This document shows positions 1-10,483 of a stretch of DNA of 64,000 nucleotides, one piece after another. This stretch comes from Novosphingobium sp. (GTDB taxonomy: Bacteria > Pseudomonadota > Alphaproteobacteria > Sphingomonadales > Sphingomonadaceae). Every line of letters begins with the position of its first letter. Within the stretch, counting starts at the first letter, position 1. Location: positions 1 through 64,000 of the forward strand of contig JAGIAR010000001.1 of the NCBI GenBank assembly GCA_017744735.1, given 5' to 3'. The translations under genes and the position numbers were made by a program. The notes under the pieces were generated by a model. It searched no databases and had not been told where the DNA came from. It saw only the letters and a program-made list of their open reading frames with translations.

Positions 1-1289
<1,289 letters not shown>

Positions 1290-2138
1290 ATGGGCGTCCT
1301 CCCTGCCCTCGTCGCCGCACCGGCGCACTGGCGCTTCGTTCCCGGCTTCCTGCGCGCGGGCTATGCACTGCTGGCGAAGCGCGCCTTCGGGCTCGCCCGC
1401 AAGCCGATCGTGAAGGACGTGCCCGGCCTCGGCGCGATGAAGCTCGAGCCGTGGGACCTGATCGATTCGCGGATCTTCTTCTTCGATGTGTGGGAGCCGG
1501 CGGTTTCGAAATTCATGCGCGAGGCGATCGAGCCCGGCATGGTGGTCGCCGATATCGGCGCGAACATCGGCTACTACACCCTGCTGATGAGCCGGGCGGT
1601 CGGGCCTGAGGGCCATGTCTTCGCGATCGAGCCGAGCCCTGAGATCCGCGCCCGCCTGCAGGACGCCCTCACCCGCAACGGCATCGCCAACGTCACCGTG
1701 GTCCCGGTCGGCATTTCGGACCGGGCGGAGCGCCGCACTTTCGTGCTCTCCGGCGCCAATCTCGGTGCGAGCCACTTCGGCGAAGTCAGCGAGGGCGAGG
1801 AAGGGATCGAACTGCGGCGGCTGGCCGACGTGATCCCGGCGGAGCTGCTGCCGCGGCTCGGCTTCATCAAGATCGACGTCGAAGGCATGGAAGCCCCGGT
1901 CATGCGCGACATCGCGGCGATGCTGCCCGATCTGCCGCAGCGGCTGACCCTGTGCGCCGAACTGCGGATGGACGACGAACTGCGCGGGATCGTGCAGGCC
2001 TTCCAGCACGCGGGCATGGAATGCCTGCTGCTGCCCAACCACTATTCGATGTTCGCCTACCCCGCCCACCCGCTCGACGCCGAGAAGGCCGATCGCCCGG
2101 GCGACGGACAACTGGACGTAGCGCTCATCCGCCGCTAA
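1290..2138 (+). CDS. FkbM-family SAM-dependent methyltransferase
   Basis: 282 residues. The SAM-binding motif I is [18 protein letters not shown] (about residues 88-105), followed by the acidic ribose-binding end of strand two, FAIEPSPE. The FkbM signature [13 protein letters not shown] lies near residue 195. FkbM enzymes methylate hydroxyls of sugars or polyketides, often in envelope or capsule biosynthesis; the substrate here is unknown. It begins on the base after the upstream stop and sits between atpD and atpC, an unexpected place. It may be functionally linked to the envelope glycosyltransferases some kilobases downstream, but that is inference. Confidence 0.85.
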   Translation: MGVLPALVAAPAHWRFVPGFLRAGYALLAKRAFGLARKPIVKDVPGLGAMKLEPWDLIDSRIFFFDVWEPAVSKFMREAIEPGMVVADIGANIGYYTLLMSRAVGPEGHVFAIEPSPEIRARLQDALTRNGIANVTVVPVGISDRAERRTFVLSGANLGASHFGEVSEGEEGIELRRLADVIPAELLPRLGFIKIDVEGMEAPVMRDIAAMLPDLPQRLTLCAELRMDDELRGIVQAFQHAGMECLLLPNHYSMFAYPAHPLDAEKADRPGDGQLDVALIRR

Positions 2139-2169
2139 CAGCGCGCTAACCTCCGGATTGGATCATTCA

Positions 2170-2427
2170 ATGTCCCTGCATTTCGAACTCGTCACGCCCG
2201 AGCGCCTCGTCCTTTCGGAAGAGGTCCACATGGTCGTAGTCCCCGGCACCGAGGGCGACTTCGGCGTACTCGAAGGCCATGCGCCGCTGATGTCGACGAT
2301 CCGCGACGGCGCGATCCAGGTCTATCGCACGGCCGGTTCGCAGCCCGAGGACATCCAGGTCCGCGGCGGCTTCGCCGAAGTCGGCACCAACGGCCTGACC
2401 GTGCTCGCCGAGCACGTCGAATCCTGA
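2170..2427 (+). CDS. atpC: F0F1 ATP synthase subunit epsilon
   Basis: 85-residue epsilon subunit of the F1 central stalk, which couples rotation to catalysis. It starts [19 protein letters not shown] and carries the beta-sandwich signature [19 protein letters not shown]. It lacks the long C-terminal helical hairpin of E. coli AtpC (about 139 residues), so it should not have the extended inhibitory conformation; short epsilons are usual in alphaproteobacteria. An in-frame TTG at 2158 exists, but the ATG fits the family N-terminus. It is the last gene of the interrupted atp operon and ends next to a (GGCC)4 palindrome. Confidence 0.95.
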   Translation: MSLHFELVTPERLVLSEEVHMVVVPGTEGDFGVLEGHAPLMSTIRDGAIQVYRTAGSQPEDIQVRGGFAEVGTNGLTVLAEHVES

Positions 2428-2428
2428 G

Positions 2429-3439
2429 CTATTTCGGCCGGCCGGCCGGCCCCGCCGAGAGCGTGCGGACCTTGTAGATCGTCATCGCGACATTGCGCAC
2501 GCCCTGCGGCGTGCTCCAGTCCTTGCCGTCCGGCGTCGCCGCGCCCATCGCCCCGACGTAGAGCGTATGCCGATCCGGCCCGGCGAAGGCGAGCGTGATC
2601 GCGCGCCGCGGCACCGGGATCACCCCCAGCGCCTTGCCCGCCCGGTCGAACACATAGACCCCTGCGTCGGCCGTAACGTAGAGCCGCCCGTCACTGTCGA
2701 CCGCCATGCCGTCACCGCCGAAGCCGCCCGTCTCGGACAGCGTGGCGAAGACGCGCCGGTTCGAGGTCGACCCGTCGTCGGCGACATCGAAGGCCCAGAT
2801 CTTCTTGTCGTCGGTGACGTAGAGCACCTCGCCGTCGGGGCTCAGCACCAGGCCGTTGGTGAACTTCTCGACCTTGTCGACCACCACGCTCACCGTGCCG
2901 TCGGCGCTGACATGGTAGAGCCCGCCCTGGGTCCAGTAGGCGCCGCCCTTGCCGTCGGCGAAGACGTCGTTGAGCCGCCCGAGCGGCTTGCCGTCGGCGA
3001 ACTTGTCGGCCAGCACCTTGCGTTCGGGCGCCAGCTGCACGACCCGCGACGGAACCGCGCAGCTCGCCTGGCCGAGGCCCGGATCGGAACACGCCCGCTC
3101 GACCGCGAAGATCCGCCCTGCGGCATCCACCGAGACCGCCCCGGCCCCGGCGATATAGGGATAGAGCACCCATTCGCGCCCGTCGGGCCACAGCTTGCGG
3201 ATCGAATTGCTCTGCTCCTGCGCAAACAGCAACGTGCCATCGCCGGCGGCGGTCATGCCGTCGGCGGTCATCGGCGCGCTCCACGCGCGTTCCCAGGTGG
3301 CGCCGGCGGCGACCACGCCCGGGATGGCGGCGATGTCCGCCGGCTTCTCGCCCGGAGCGAGCTCGGCCGCCGCGGGTGCGGCCAGCGAAAGCGCGGCGCC
3401 TGCCGCCAGCGCGAGTGCGATGCGCGATATCATCCTCAT
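2429..3439 (-). CDS. SMP-30/gluconolactonase/LRE-family periplasmic protein
   Basis: 336 residues with a signal peptide (MRMISRIALALAAGAALSL, cleavage near APAAA-EL). The rest is a six-bladed beta-propeller of the SMP-30/gluconolactonase type, with RLNDVFADGKGGAYWT, TNGLVLSPDGEVLYVTD and DGMAVDSDGRLYVT matching the family's metal-binding Asn/Asp positions. Relatives hydrolyse lactones or other esters with a divalent metal; the substrate here cannot be told. The start overlaps the upstream gene's stop (ATGA, 3436-3439), so it is the last gene of a three-gene minus-strand operon encoding only secreted proteins. Confidence 0.85.
   Translation of the reverse strand: MRMISRIALALAAGAALSLAAPAAAELAPGEKPADIAAIPGVVAAGATWERAWSAPMTADGMTAAGDGTLLFAQEQSNSIRKLWPDGREWVLYPYIAGAGAVSVDAAGRIFAVERACSDPGLGQASCAVPSRVVQLAPERKVLADKFADGKPLGRLNDVFADGKGGAYWTQGGLYHVSADGTVSVVVDKVEKFTNGLVLSPDGEVLYVTDDKKIWAFDVADDGSTSNRRVFATLSETGGFGGDGMAVDSDGRLYVTADAGVYVFDRAGKALGVIPVPRRAITLAFAGPDRHTLYVGAMGAATPDGKDWSTPQGVRNVAMTIYKVRTLSAGPAGRPK
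2436..2451. repeat. (GGCC)4 perfect palindrome between convergent genes
   Basis: Four head-to-tail GGCC units lie nine bases after the atpC stop and within the last codons of the convergent SMP-30 gene. The block is fully self-complementary and could fold as a hairpin in either transcript. No strong T-run follows, so calling it a terminator would be inference. Confidence 0.45.
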
Positions 3440-4257
3440 TCCCCCTTCTCTCCGCCCGGCTGTTCGTCCGCGGGCGGAGCGATCGTGGCGTTTTCGTTGT
3501 CGGTCCGGTCGTTGGTGAAGGCGTCGTGGATCATCCGCCCGAAGCTGTCGTCGCGGGTCCACGCGAGCTTGACCGTCCACGGCCCGGTCAGCGTGGCCGG
3601 ATCGGTGATGGTGATCTCGCCTTCGATCCGGTCGGGCGAGACCATGTGCAGTTTCTCGACGTAATGGGCATCGTCCGACAGCGGCGGGCCGCCGTGGAAA
3701 TAGACGTTCGGGTTGCGCACCCCGATCGTGTCGATCACGAGCGTGTCGCCATCCCAGTGCCCTACCGAATCGCCCCACACGGTCGGCCAGATGTCGTCCG
3801 GCCCCGGGTGCGGGCTGCCATCGGTGCGGATGTGGCGCACGTCGCGATAGGCGTTGATCATCAGCACTTCCTCGGGCGTGATCAGGAATTGCAGCGGCGC
3901 GGCGGCATTCATCATCATCGGATAGCCCCAGCCTTCCGCGGTGCGGTTGCCGTTGCCCTGGTTCATGCGGGCGGCCTGGCGCTTCTTGCCCTCCTCGTTC
4001 CACGGGGCGGCAAAGCCGAACAGCGACAGCGCCGGATTGTGCTCGGCCGCCTTGCCACTCTCGCGCGCCTCGATCTGGGCAACCGAGAGGCCGCCGATCG
4101 TGCTCTCGTCATGCTCGGTAAGCCACAGCCCCGGCCAATAGGGCAGCTTCGCGAACGCGGCCTGGCGGGCGGCAGGCGAAGCATCTTCCGCGTGGGCCGG
4201 AGGCCAGGCAGGGGCGCCGGCCGACAGCAGCAGTGCGGCGATCGTGACGGCACGCAT
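3436..4257 (-). CDS. Secreted protein of the uncharacterised GHW-motif family
   Basis: 273 residues. The start MRAVTIAALLLSAGAPAW gives a signal peptide ending at AHA-ED. The C-terminal half carries a conserved core GDSVGHWDGDTLVIDT, then VEKLHMVSPDRIEGE and GPWTVKLAWTR. The same three blocks recur in the 395-residue protein at 56964-58151, so the two are paralogues. I know of no assigned function. It starts five bases after the DUF6152 gene and overlaps the SMP-30 gene, implying co-translation. Its family is widespread as 'hypothetical protein' in sphingomonads (from memory). Confidence 0.8.
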   Translation of the reverse strand: MRAVTIAALLLSAGAPAWPPAHAEDASPAARQAAFAKLPYWPGLWLTEHDESTIGGLSVAQIEARESGKAAEHNPALSLFGFAAPWNEEGKKRQAARMNQGNGNRTAEGWGYPMMMNAAAPLQFLITPEEVLMINAYRDVRHIRTDGSPHPGPDDIWPTVWGDSVGHWDGDTLVIDTIGVRNPNVYFHGGPPLSDDAHYVEKLHMVSPDRIEGEITITDPATLTGPWTVKLAWTRDDSFGRMIHDAFTNDRTDNENATIAPPADEQPGGEKGE

Positions 4258-4262
4258 CCGGG

Positions 4263-4628
4263 TCAAGCCCTCTTCCCGCCGAGGATCTTTCCGTCGGCGG
4301 TCTTGACGTCGATCACCACCCCGCCCGGCTTGCCGTCGCGCAGCGGATAGAGACGGGCGGTGATCTGGTCGCCCGGCTTGACCGACTTGGGCCGCCAGCC
4401 GTTGGAGTAGAGATACATCGGCGCCCCCATCTCCATGCTCCATTCCTTGCCGTCCTTGCCCAGCACCTGGATGTAGCAATGCGGATTGGTCCACTGGAAT
4501 TCCTTCACGGTGCCGGAGACGGTGACGGTCTTGCTCATGTCGAACATCGCCATGCTGTGGTGGGCATCGGCCGGCGCGGCCGCCAGCGACAGGCACAGGG
4601 CCGCCGCCCATGCGAAGGTGTTGCGCAA
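4263..4628 (-). CDS. DUF6152-family secreted small protein
   Basis: 121 residues from a TTG at 4628, chosen because GGGAGAGAA lies just upstream and because it gives a clean signal peptide (RNTFAWAAALCLSLAAAPADA-HHS). The mature protein starts HHSMAMFDMSKTVTVSGTVKEF and includes WTNPHCYIQV, typical of DUF6152, a one-domain OB-like periplasmic family. A GTG at 4670 would add 14 residues. It is the first gene of the operon with the GHW-family and SMP-30 genes. Function is unknown. The HHS N-terminus after cleavage could bind metal, but that is speculation. Confidence 0.8.
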   Translation of the reverse strand: MRNTFAWAAALCLSLAAAPADAHHSMAMFDMSKTVTVSGTVKEFQWTNPHCYIQVLGKDGKEWSMEMGAPMYLYSNGWRPKSVKPGDQITARLYPLRDGKPGGVVIDVKTADGKILGGKRA

Positions 4629-4723
4629 ATTCTCTCTCCCTGCCTCGTTGGGCTGGCACGATAGTGACACTTCGGACAGACTGAGTCACCAGCGGAAATG
4701 TAACGCTGTTGCGATTGCCGCGA

Positions 4724-5005
4724 TCACCTGCCGCTGCGGGTCGGTGCGTGGAAATCCGGCGGTTTCGAAGCCACCCAGCTCACGAATTTCGCGATCACCG
4801 GATCGGCCAGCAGCGCCTCGCGCGCCCCATTCCGCGCCAGCTCGGCATTGGTGAAGCTCGCGTGGATGCGGCGGTGGCAGATCGGATGGACCGGTACCGT
4901 CTCCCGGCCGCCTTTGGCCTTGGGGAGCGGATGATGCCATTGTATACGGCGCCCGAGCGGACGGGAGCAGAGCCAGCACTCTGCCGCGTCCGACTCATCG
5001 GGCAT
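4724..5005 (-). CDS. Small HNH-nuclease-like protein
   Basis: 93 residues from the ATG at 5005, preceded by GGAG. The sequence has ECWLCSRPLG, WHHPLPKAKGG and HPICHRRIH, the zinc-ribbon cysteine pairs and His residues of a minimal HNH fold. The active-site histidine pair (WHH) and the closing His (RRIH) are present. Such stand-alone HNH proteins are common in sphingomonads and mostly uncharacterised; a restriction role is not implied by the context. It diverges from the GT39-like gene, the two starts being about 55 bases apart. Confidence 0.75.
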   Translation of the reverse strand: MPDESDAAECWLCSRPLGRRIQWHHPLPKAKGGRETVPVHPICHRRIHASFTNAELARNGAREALLADPVIAKFVSWVASKPPDFHAPTRSGR

Positions 5006-5060
5006 GTGGGTTCTCCATCTCGCCGATAATAACGACTGCAGCGGTTTTCGAAGAGGGCAC

Positions 5061-6554
5061 ATGCCAGGCTTGAAGAGTTTCGGACGGTGGTGGTGGCCGG
5101 TGCTGGTGATCGTGGCGGTCACGATCGCCGTCCGCTTTCCGTTCTACGGCGACCCCGCGCCTTCGTTCGACGAGCAGCTTTACAATCTGATCGGGCACCA
5201 CATGCTGCTGGGCAGCTGGCCCTACGTCGACCTGTGGGATCGCAAGCCGATCGGCCTGTTCCTGATCTATGCCTTCACCAACCTCGTGGCCGACCACACC
5301 GGCCTGTCGAGTCCGCTGAGCTACGAGCTGCTCGCGACGCTGTTCGGGATCGCGGGCGGGCTGATGACCTGGCGCCTTGCCGAAAAGCTCAAGCCCGGCG
5401 CCCCGGCGATGGCGGCCGGCGCCTTCTATCCGCTGCTGATGGCGCGCTTCGGCAGCCAGGCCGGACAGAGCGAAGGGTTCTTCGTGCCGCTGATGATCGG
5501 TGCGCTGGTGCTGATCGAGAAAGCCTCGCGCACCGCCGACCGGCGCAGGGCGCTGTCCCTGTGCCTCCTCGCGATGTTCGTCTGCGGGATTGCGCTGCAG
5601 GTCAAATACACGGTCGCGATGCAATGCGGGTTCCTGGGCCTCGCCTCGCTGTGGATTCTCTACAAGCGCGGCTACAGCATGGCGCAGCTCGGCGGCATCG
5701 CACTGCTGTTCGCCGCCGCCGGCATCGTCCCGACGATCGCCGCCTGGGTGCCCTATGCGCTCGCCGGCCACAGCCAGGAGTTCGTGTTTGCGAACTTCGT
5801 CTCGATCTTCGACCGCGGCTCGCCGCCCGAAAGCAAGATCCAGCGGCTGCTGCCCTATCTCTGGCTGCCCGCGACCTGCATCCTGCTGGGCCTTTCGTCG
5901 CTGCTCGACCGGCGCGAGAAGCCCTCGCCGACCTATCTGCTCTACGCCGGCTGGACCATTTCCTGTGCCGCCGGCCTGTTCATGGGCAGCACGATCTACG
6001 CCTATTACCTCGCCGCGCTGGTGCCCGGCGCGCTGCTGATGGCGCTCCCGGTGCTCGGGCAACTCGGCTCGGTCTCGCTGCTGGTGCTGCTGGCCGGCTT
6101 CGTGCTCGCCTACGACATCCCCGGCCGGCTGGAATTCTCGCTGCGCGGCCGGGCGACGCTCGAGCGGCTGACCACCCTGATCAAGCCGCATATCGGCAAG
6201 GACCGCTGCCTCTACGTCTACGACGGGCCCTCGTGGATCTACGACAGCACCGGCAGCTGCCTGCCGACCCGCTTCATCTATCCCGATCACCTGAACAACG
6301 TGCTCGAGCGCAATTCGCTCGGGATCGACCAGGTCGCCGAGGTCCACCGGATCTTCGCGCACAATCCGCCCGGCGTGGTGGTGACCGCCGACCGCCCGGT
6401 TACCGCGCAGAACAAGCAATCCAACGCCGCGGTGAAGCAAGAGCTCGACCGCGCCTATCGCGACCTTGCCAGCGTGCCCTACAACGGGCGCACGCTGATC
6501 CTGCACGTGCGCAAGGACGATCCGGTCGTCACGCCGCCTGCGGAGCAGCCCTGA
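5061..6554 (+). CDS. Polytopic glycosyltransferase, GT39/PMT-like (GT-C fold)
   Basis: 497 residues. The ATG at 5061 follows AGAGGG and gives MPGLKSFGRWWWPVLVIVAV, the first membrane segment. The first periplasmic loop holds PSFDEQLYNLIGHHMLLGS, the acidic (DE) catalytic motif of polyprenyl-phosphate-sugar-dependent GT-C enzymes, then WDRKPIGLFLIY. Many hydrophobic segments and a C-terminal soluble domain follow. It probably moves a sugar from a lipid carrier to an envelope acceptor. The 3' end overlaps the convergent transporter gene by 26 bases. It is the first gene of an envelope block running to 13632. Confidence 0.82.
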   Translation: MPGLKSFGRWWWPVLVIVAVTIAVRFPFYGDPAPSFDEQLYNLIGHHMLLGSWPYVDLWDRKPIGLFLIYAFTNLVADHTGLSSPLSYELLATLFGIAGGLMTWRLAEKLKPGAPAMAAGAFYPLLMARFGSQAGQSEGFFVPLMIGALVLIEKASRTADRRRALSLCLLAMFVCGIALQVKYTVAMQCGFLGLASLWILYKRGYSMAQLGGIALLFAAAGIVPTIAAWVPYALAGHSQEFVFANFVSIFDRGSPPESKIQRLLPYLWLPATCILLGLSSLLDRREKPSPTYLLYAGWTISCAAGLFMGSTIYAYYLAALVPGALLMALPVLGQLGSVSLLVLLAGFVLAYDIPGRLEFSLRGRATLERLTTLIKPHIGKDRCLYVYDGPSWIYDSTGSCLPTRFIYPDHLNNVLERNSLGIDQVAEVHRIFAHNPPGVVVTADRPVTAQNKQSNAAVKQELDRAYRDLASVPYNGRTLILHVRKDDPVVTPPAEQP

Positions 6555-7434
6555 GCGCGCGGCGGCGCGCGTCCCACCACAGGAACAGCCCCGCCCCGAT
6601 GATGATCGCCGCGCCGAGCAGTGCGATCGGGTCGGGCGCATCGCCGAAGAAGAAATAGCCGAAGGTCGTCGCCATCAGCAGCTGGCCGTAGGTCATCGGC
6701 GCGACCGTGCCGGCCCCGGCCTTCACCGTGCCCATGTAGATGAACCATTGCGCGAAGGTGGCGCTGACCCCGATGAAGGCGCAGCGCGCGACCACGCTCC
6801 AGTGCGGCCAGTGGACGGCGAAGCGCCCGATTCCGCTGAGATGGCCCGCCAGCGTGGCCGCGAGCAGGAACAGCATCGCGGTGACCGACATGTAATACTG
6901 CATCCGCAGCACCCCCGCGGTGCCCGCGACCTTGCGGTTCGCGATGATCGCCACCGCCATGCCGGTGGCGCCCATCAGCGGGAACAGCACCCCCCAGCCG
7001 ACTTCCTGGAAATTGGGCCGCAGCACGATCATCACCCCCGCGAAAGCGACGATCGTCGCGATCCAGGTCGCGGGCCGGGCCGGTTCGCGCAGGAACAGGA
7101 TCGCCAGCACCGCGGTGATCATCGGCTGGGTGAAGGCGATGGTGGTCGCCTCGGCCAGCGGCATGATCCACACCGCGAGGAACATGCCCATCGCCGAACA
7201 GGCGATCGCGAAGCCGCGCAGCCACTGCGCCCGCGACGTCGGCAGCGCCAGCGTGCCCCAGCCCTCGCGCCAGCCGAGCAGCAGCGCAAGCCCGGCCGAC
7301 CCGACCATGTAGCGCACCGCGCCCATCGCCGGCGCCGGCCACATGCCCGCCATGCCCTTGATGATCGCATCGCCGATCGACAGCGTGCAGAAACCGGCCA
7401 GCGCCCACAACAGGCCCGCGCGTTCGTGGTGCAC
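6529..7434 (-). CDS. EamA/DMT-family transporter
   Basis: 301 residues with ten predicted membrane segments in two repeated EamA units, as in RhaT/YdcZ-type drug/metabolite transporters. The N-terminus GLLWALAGFCTLSIGDAIIKG and the repeat-junction stretch VLFPLMGATGMAVAIIANRKV are typical. The start is the GTG at 7434 (HHERAGLLW), preceded by GAGGGGAG. A relative of S-adenosylmethionine or amino-acid exporters is possible; the substrate cannot be read from sequence. Confidence 0.88.
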   Translation of the reverse strand: MHHERAGLLWALAGFCTLSIGDAIIKGMAGMWPAPAMGAVRYMVGSAGLALLLGWREGWGTLALPTSRAQWLRGFAIACSAMGMFLAVWIMPLAEATTIAFTQPMITAVLAILFLREPARPATWIATIVAFAGVMIVLRPNFQEVGWGVLFPLMGATGMAVAIIANRKVAGTAGVLRMQYYMSVTAMLFLLAATLAGHLSGIGRFAVHWPHWSVVARCAFIGVSATFAQWFIYMGTVKAGAGTVAPMTYGQLLMATTFGYFFFGDAPDPIALLGAAIIIGAGLFLWWDARRRALRAAPQAA

Positions 7435-7466
7435 GCCGATGCTCTCCCCTCAACCGAGGGACGGCT

Positions 7467-8492
7467 TTAGGCGTCGATCATGGGGCCAGCAAGCACCGAG
7501 ACGGGGAACTCGCGCCGGAAGGCAGCGCCGCTGCAGTCGCGGATCGAATATTTATCGGCCTCGCCAATGGTCCTGCGTAGGATAAGTTCGCCGAGCAGGC
7601 CGACGGTGATCATCTGCCCGCCGAACAGCACCAGCAGCATGCCGAGCATCAGCAGCGGACGGTTGCCGATCCCATAGCCGAACAGCCAGATGGTCGAGAG
7701 ATAGGCCAGGATTGCGATCCCCAACCCCGAGAGAAGCAGGCCCCCGCCCCCGAACAAGTGGAGCGGGCGCGAACCGTAGCGCGTATTGAGCCATACGGTC
7801 AGCAGGTCCAGCGCGCCCTTGACCAGACGCTTGGCGCCGAACTTCGACACGCCGAACTGGCGCGCACGATGCTGAACCGGAATCTGGCCGATGCGATAGC
7901 CGCGCGCGTGCAGCAAGGCGGGCACGAAACGGTGGAGCTCGCCGTAGAGGTTCAACTCGTCGAGCGCTTCGCGGCGATAGGCCTTGAAGCCGCAATTGTG
8001 ATCGTTGAGATCGAGCCCGAAGGCCTTGTTGACCGCGCCATTGAACAGACGCGAGGGAAGTGTCTTGTCGAGCGGGTCGTTGCGGACCTGCTTCCAGCCG
8101 GAAACCACGTCCGCTCCGGCATCGATCGCTTCGAGGAAATTGCCGATCTCGCTGGGATTATCCTGCAGATCGGCGTCCATGCTGAACACGATGCGGCCGC
8201 GCGCCGCGGCGAAACCGGCCGACAGCGCCGCCGATTTGCCGAAATTGCGACGGAACCGGATCAGGCTGATCCGCGGATCGCGTTCGATCAGGCCGCGAAT
8301 CACATCGGCCCCGCCGTCGCGGCTGCCATCATCCACGAAAATAATTTCGAAGCCCTTGCCCAGCGCGTCGCAATTCCCGACGATTTCGCCATACAGGATT
8401 TCGAGGCTTTCCCGCTCGTCGAAAAATGGCACGACGAAGCTGAGCTCGAGCGACGGTACCACGGCCGGTCGGATCGGAGCTTCATAGGACAT
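7467..8492 (-). CDS. GT2 polyprenyl-phosphate glycosyltransferase (ArnC/DPM1-like)
   Basis: 341 residues. The GT-A domain shows SFVVPFFDERESLEILY, IIFVDDGSRDGG and MDADLQDNP, the DxD-type donor site. RFRRNFGKSAALSAGF and NDHNCGFKAYRR are diagnostic of dolichol/undecaprenyl-phosphate sugar transferases. Two C-terminal membrane segments follow (about residues 235-310). Such enzymes charge undecaprenyl phosphate with a sugar on the cytoplasmic face, supplying GT-C enzymes such as the neighbours at 5061, 8576 and 12109. The ATG at 8492 follows GGGGAAAG. It diverges from the 8576 gene. Confidence 0.9.
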   Translation of the reverse strand: MSYEAPIRPAVVPSLELSFVVPFFDERESLEILYGEIVGNCDALGKGFEIIFVDDGSRDGGADVIRGLIERDPRISLIRFRRNFGKSAALSAGFAAARGRIVFSMDADLQDNPSEIGNFLEAIDAGADVVSGWKQVRNDPLDKTLPSRLFNGAVNKAFGLDLNDHNCGFKAYRREALDELNLYGELHRFVPALLHARGYRIGQIPVQHRARQFGVSKFGAKRLVKGALDLLTVWLNTRYGSRPLHLFGGGGLLLSGLGIAILAYLSTIWLFGYGIGNRPLLMLGMLLVLFGGQMITVGLLGELILRRTIGEADKYSIRDCSGAAFRREFPVSVLAGPMIDA

Positions 8493-8575
8493 TTGCGGCT
8501 TTCCCCGTTGCGTGATCCCGCGATAGTAGGTGGAGGAAAAGAATTGGTTAACGCTGTTCGTGAGGGTCCGGGTTA

Positions 8576-10483
8576 ATGATGCTGAGTGCGCTGGCGACCC
8601 TGCTGCTCGCCTTGATCGCAATGGCGCCAGGCACGCTGTTCTGTCGGCGGCTGCCACTCGATACAGGGCTTTTCGCCGCTCTCGCGACCGCTTCGCTGGC
8701 CATCTGCCTGATGGCCACCGCGCTGCTCAGTGTGGCCGTCCACTTCGTGAGCGGCCAGGCGCTGGCGGCTTGGGCCTTGGCCCCGGTCTCGCTGGTCCTA
8801 TGCGGCATCGCTTCTTGGCACACGCGCGGCGCCGGCTGGCGGCGGCCGTCGATCGAATGGCCCGGGCTGGCGATCGTGGCGCTATTCCTGCTGTACGGCG
8901 TATTCACCTATGCGATTTCGATAACCGATCTGCCCGACGGATCGTTGCGCGTACACTCATGGTACAATGCCGACTGGTTCAAGCATATCGGTCATAGCTT
9001 TGCATTGGCCGATTATGGCATACCCGCGCGCGATATTTTCGCTGGCGGCCGCCCGCTCAATTATTATTGGCTTATCTACCTTCTTCCCGGAGCCGGGACC
9101 TCGATCGGCGGCGACGCATGGTCAGCGTTTTATGTCGCGAACCTCATCTTGGCCGCGCTGCTGTGGCTGACGTTTTACGGGCTGGTGCGCTCGATCGGAG
9201 TGCCGCCGATCATCGCCGCCCTTGCCGTGCTGATCGCAACGCTCGCGACCGCGCCCGCGGAACTCTGGATTGTGCTGCTCAAGTGGGACGCCAAAACCCT
9301 AATTGACGGCCCCTACATTCCGATCGGCCCTTCTTTCATAAGCTTCCAGCTATATATACCGCAGCACGCCTTCGCTCTCGCCCTGTTTCTGGGATGGGCG
9401 GGGACCACGATCCGACTACGTGAGCAGCCCGCGGCGCTTCGCCTGGTGATCCTGGGCGGCCTGGCAACCGTGATGACCGTCTCGACCCTGTTCGGCGGGA
9501 TCCTGCTGGGAACCTATTGCCTGTTCGCACTCGATCGCCGCGGCCTTGCCGCATTGCCCGAACTCGCCATCCTGGGCGTGCTCGCGGGCCTGTTCGTGCT
9601 AGTCCTCGGAGTGATCGATCTCGGGCATGCTGATGCCGCGATGAAGAGCCCCGCCCTCACGAACCCACCCGATCCCGGCACGGCGTGGACCAGAGCTTAT
9701 ACGGCGTTGAAATTCCTCTTCCACGGCACGGGTCTGGCCTTCCTGCTCTCGCTCTTTCTTGCCGTTCGGTGGCGTCCGAGGGATGAAGCCGAACGCGACG
9801 GGCGCTCGCTTGCGATCCTGCTTGCGCTCGTAACCGTGGGAGCAACCATCGCGCTGGAATTCCTCTTCCGACCCCGCATCGCGCAAGAGATCGGTATCCG
9901 GGTGCTCAATTTGCCCACGGTCACGGGTGCACTCGTTGCCGGCACCTATCTGTGGCACGCCCGATCATCCGGCCGCGACTTGCGGGGCGGCATCGCGATC
10001 TCCGTCTTGCTCGTCGGACTGGCAATACCGAGCCTGGCCTTGCTGACCGCCTGGCACGGCTCGCCTGCTCGCAATTTCACGACCGTCATTCCCGCGGACG
10101 ACCGCACTGTCTTGTCCGAACTTCGCGCACAGAGCGGTGCGAAGGACATTGTCTGGCAATACCCGGAAAAGCCGTTTCTTTCCCGTCCCGCGGGACGCGA
10201 CGCGTGGGCCGTGATTTTTGCAGGACGGACCGTTCTCGCTAGCGAGCGGGCGACCGACTACCCAGCCGCACTGCCCGATATCGCCGCGGCCTATCGCTAT
10301 TTTTCCGGCGCGCCCGAACACCCCCCGGCATCCGCCGATTGGGTCTATCTCTCGCGAACCCTGCATCCGGACACATACGACCAGATAGCCGCGCAGCTCT
10401 CGGCTGATCGTCACTGGAAACGGCGGTTATGCCTTCAGAATGCCTGCCTGTTTTCGCGCGTGGAACGCGAGGCGACCAGATAG
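8576..10483 (+). CDS. Large polytopic membrane protein, probable GT-C glycosyltransferase
   Basis: 635 residues, start MMLSALATLLLALIAM after GAGGG. There are about a dozen hydrophobic segments. The large early loop holds ITDLPDGSLRVHSWYNADWFKHIG and GRPLNYYWLIYLLPG, resembling periplasmic acceptor/donor loops of GT-C enzymes. A C-terminal soluble part follows residue 480. I do not recognise a named family. Part of the coding sequence is unusually AT-rich for this genome (9301-9360 has 28 G+C in 60 bases). It converges on and overlaps the YbhN-like gene by 49 bases. Confidence 0.7.
   Translation: MMLSALATLLLALIAMAPGTLFCRRLPLDTGLFAALATASLAICLMATALLSVAVHFVSGQALAAWALAPVSLVLCGIASWHTRGAGWRRPSIEWPGLAIVALFLLYGVFTYAISITDLPDGSLRVHSWYNADWFKHIGHSFALADYGIPARDIFAGGRPLNYYWLIYLLPGAGTSIGGDAWSAFYVANLILAALLWLTFYGLVRSIGVPPIIAALAVLIATLATAPAELWIVLLKWDAKTLIDGPYIPIGPSFISFQLYIPQHAFALALFLGWAGTTIRLREQPAALRLVILGGLATVMTVSTLFGGILLGTYCLFALDRRGLAALPELAILGVLAGLFVLVLGVIDLGHADAAMKSPALTNPPDPGTAWTRAYTALKFLFHGTGLAFLLSLFLAVRWRPRDEAERDGRSLAILLALVTVGATIALEFLFRPRIAQEIGIRVLNLPTVTGALVAGTYLWHARSSGRDLRGGIAISVLLVGLAIPSLALLTAWHGSPARNFTTVIPADDRTVLSELRAQSGAKDIVWQYPEKPFLSRPAGRDAWAVIFAGRTVLASERATDYPAALPDIAAAYRYFSGAPEHPPASADWVYLSRTLHPDTYDQIAAQLSADRHWKRRLCLQNACLFSRVEREATR

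Noticed and set aside
8548..8576. Two TTAA boxes between the GT2 and large membrane protein genes as a CtrA site
   Set aside because: They are 21 bases apart, far from the N7 spacing.
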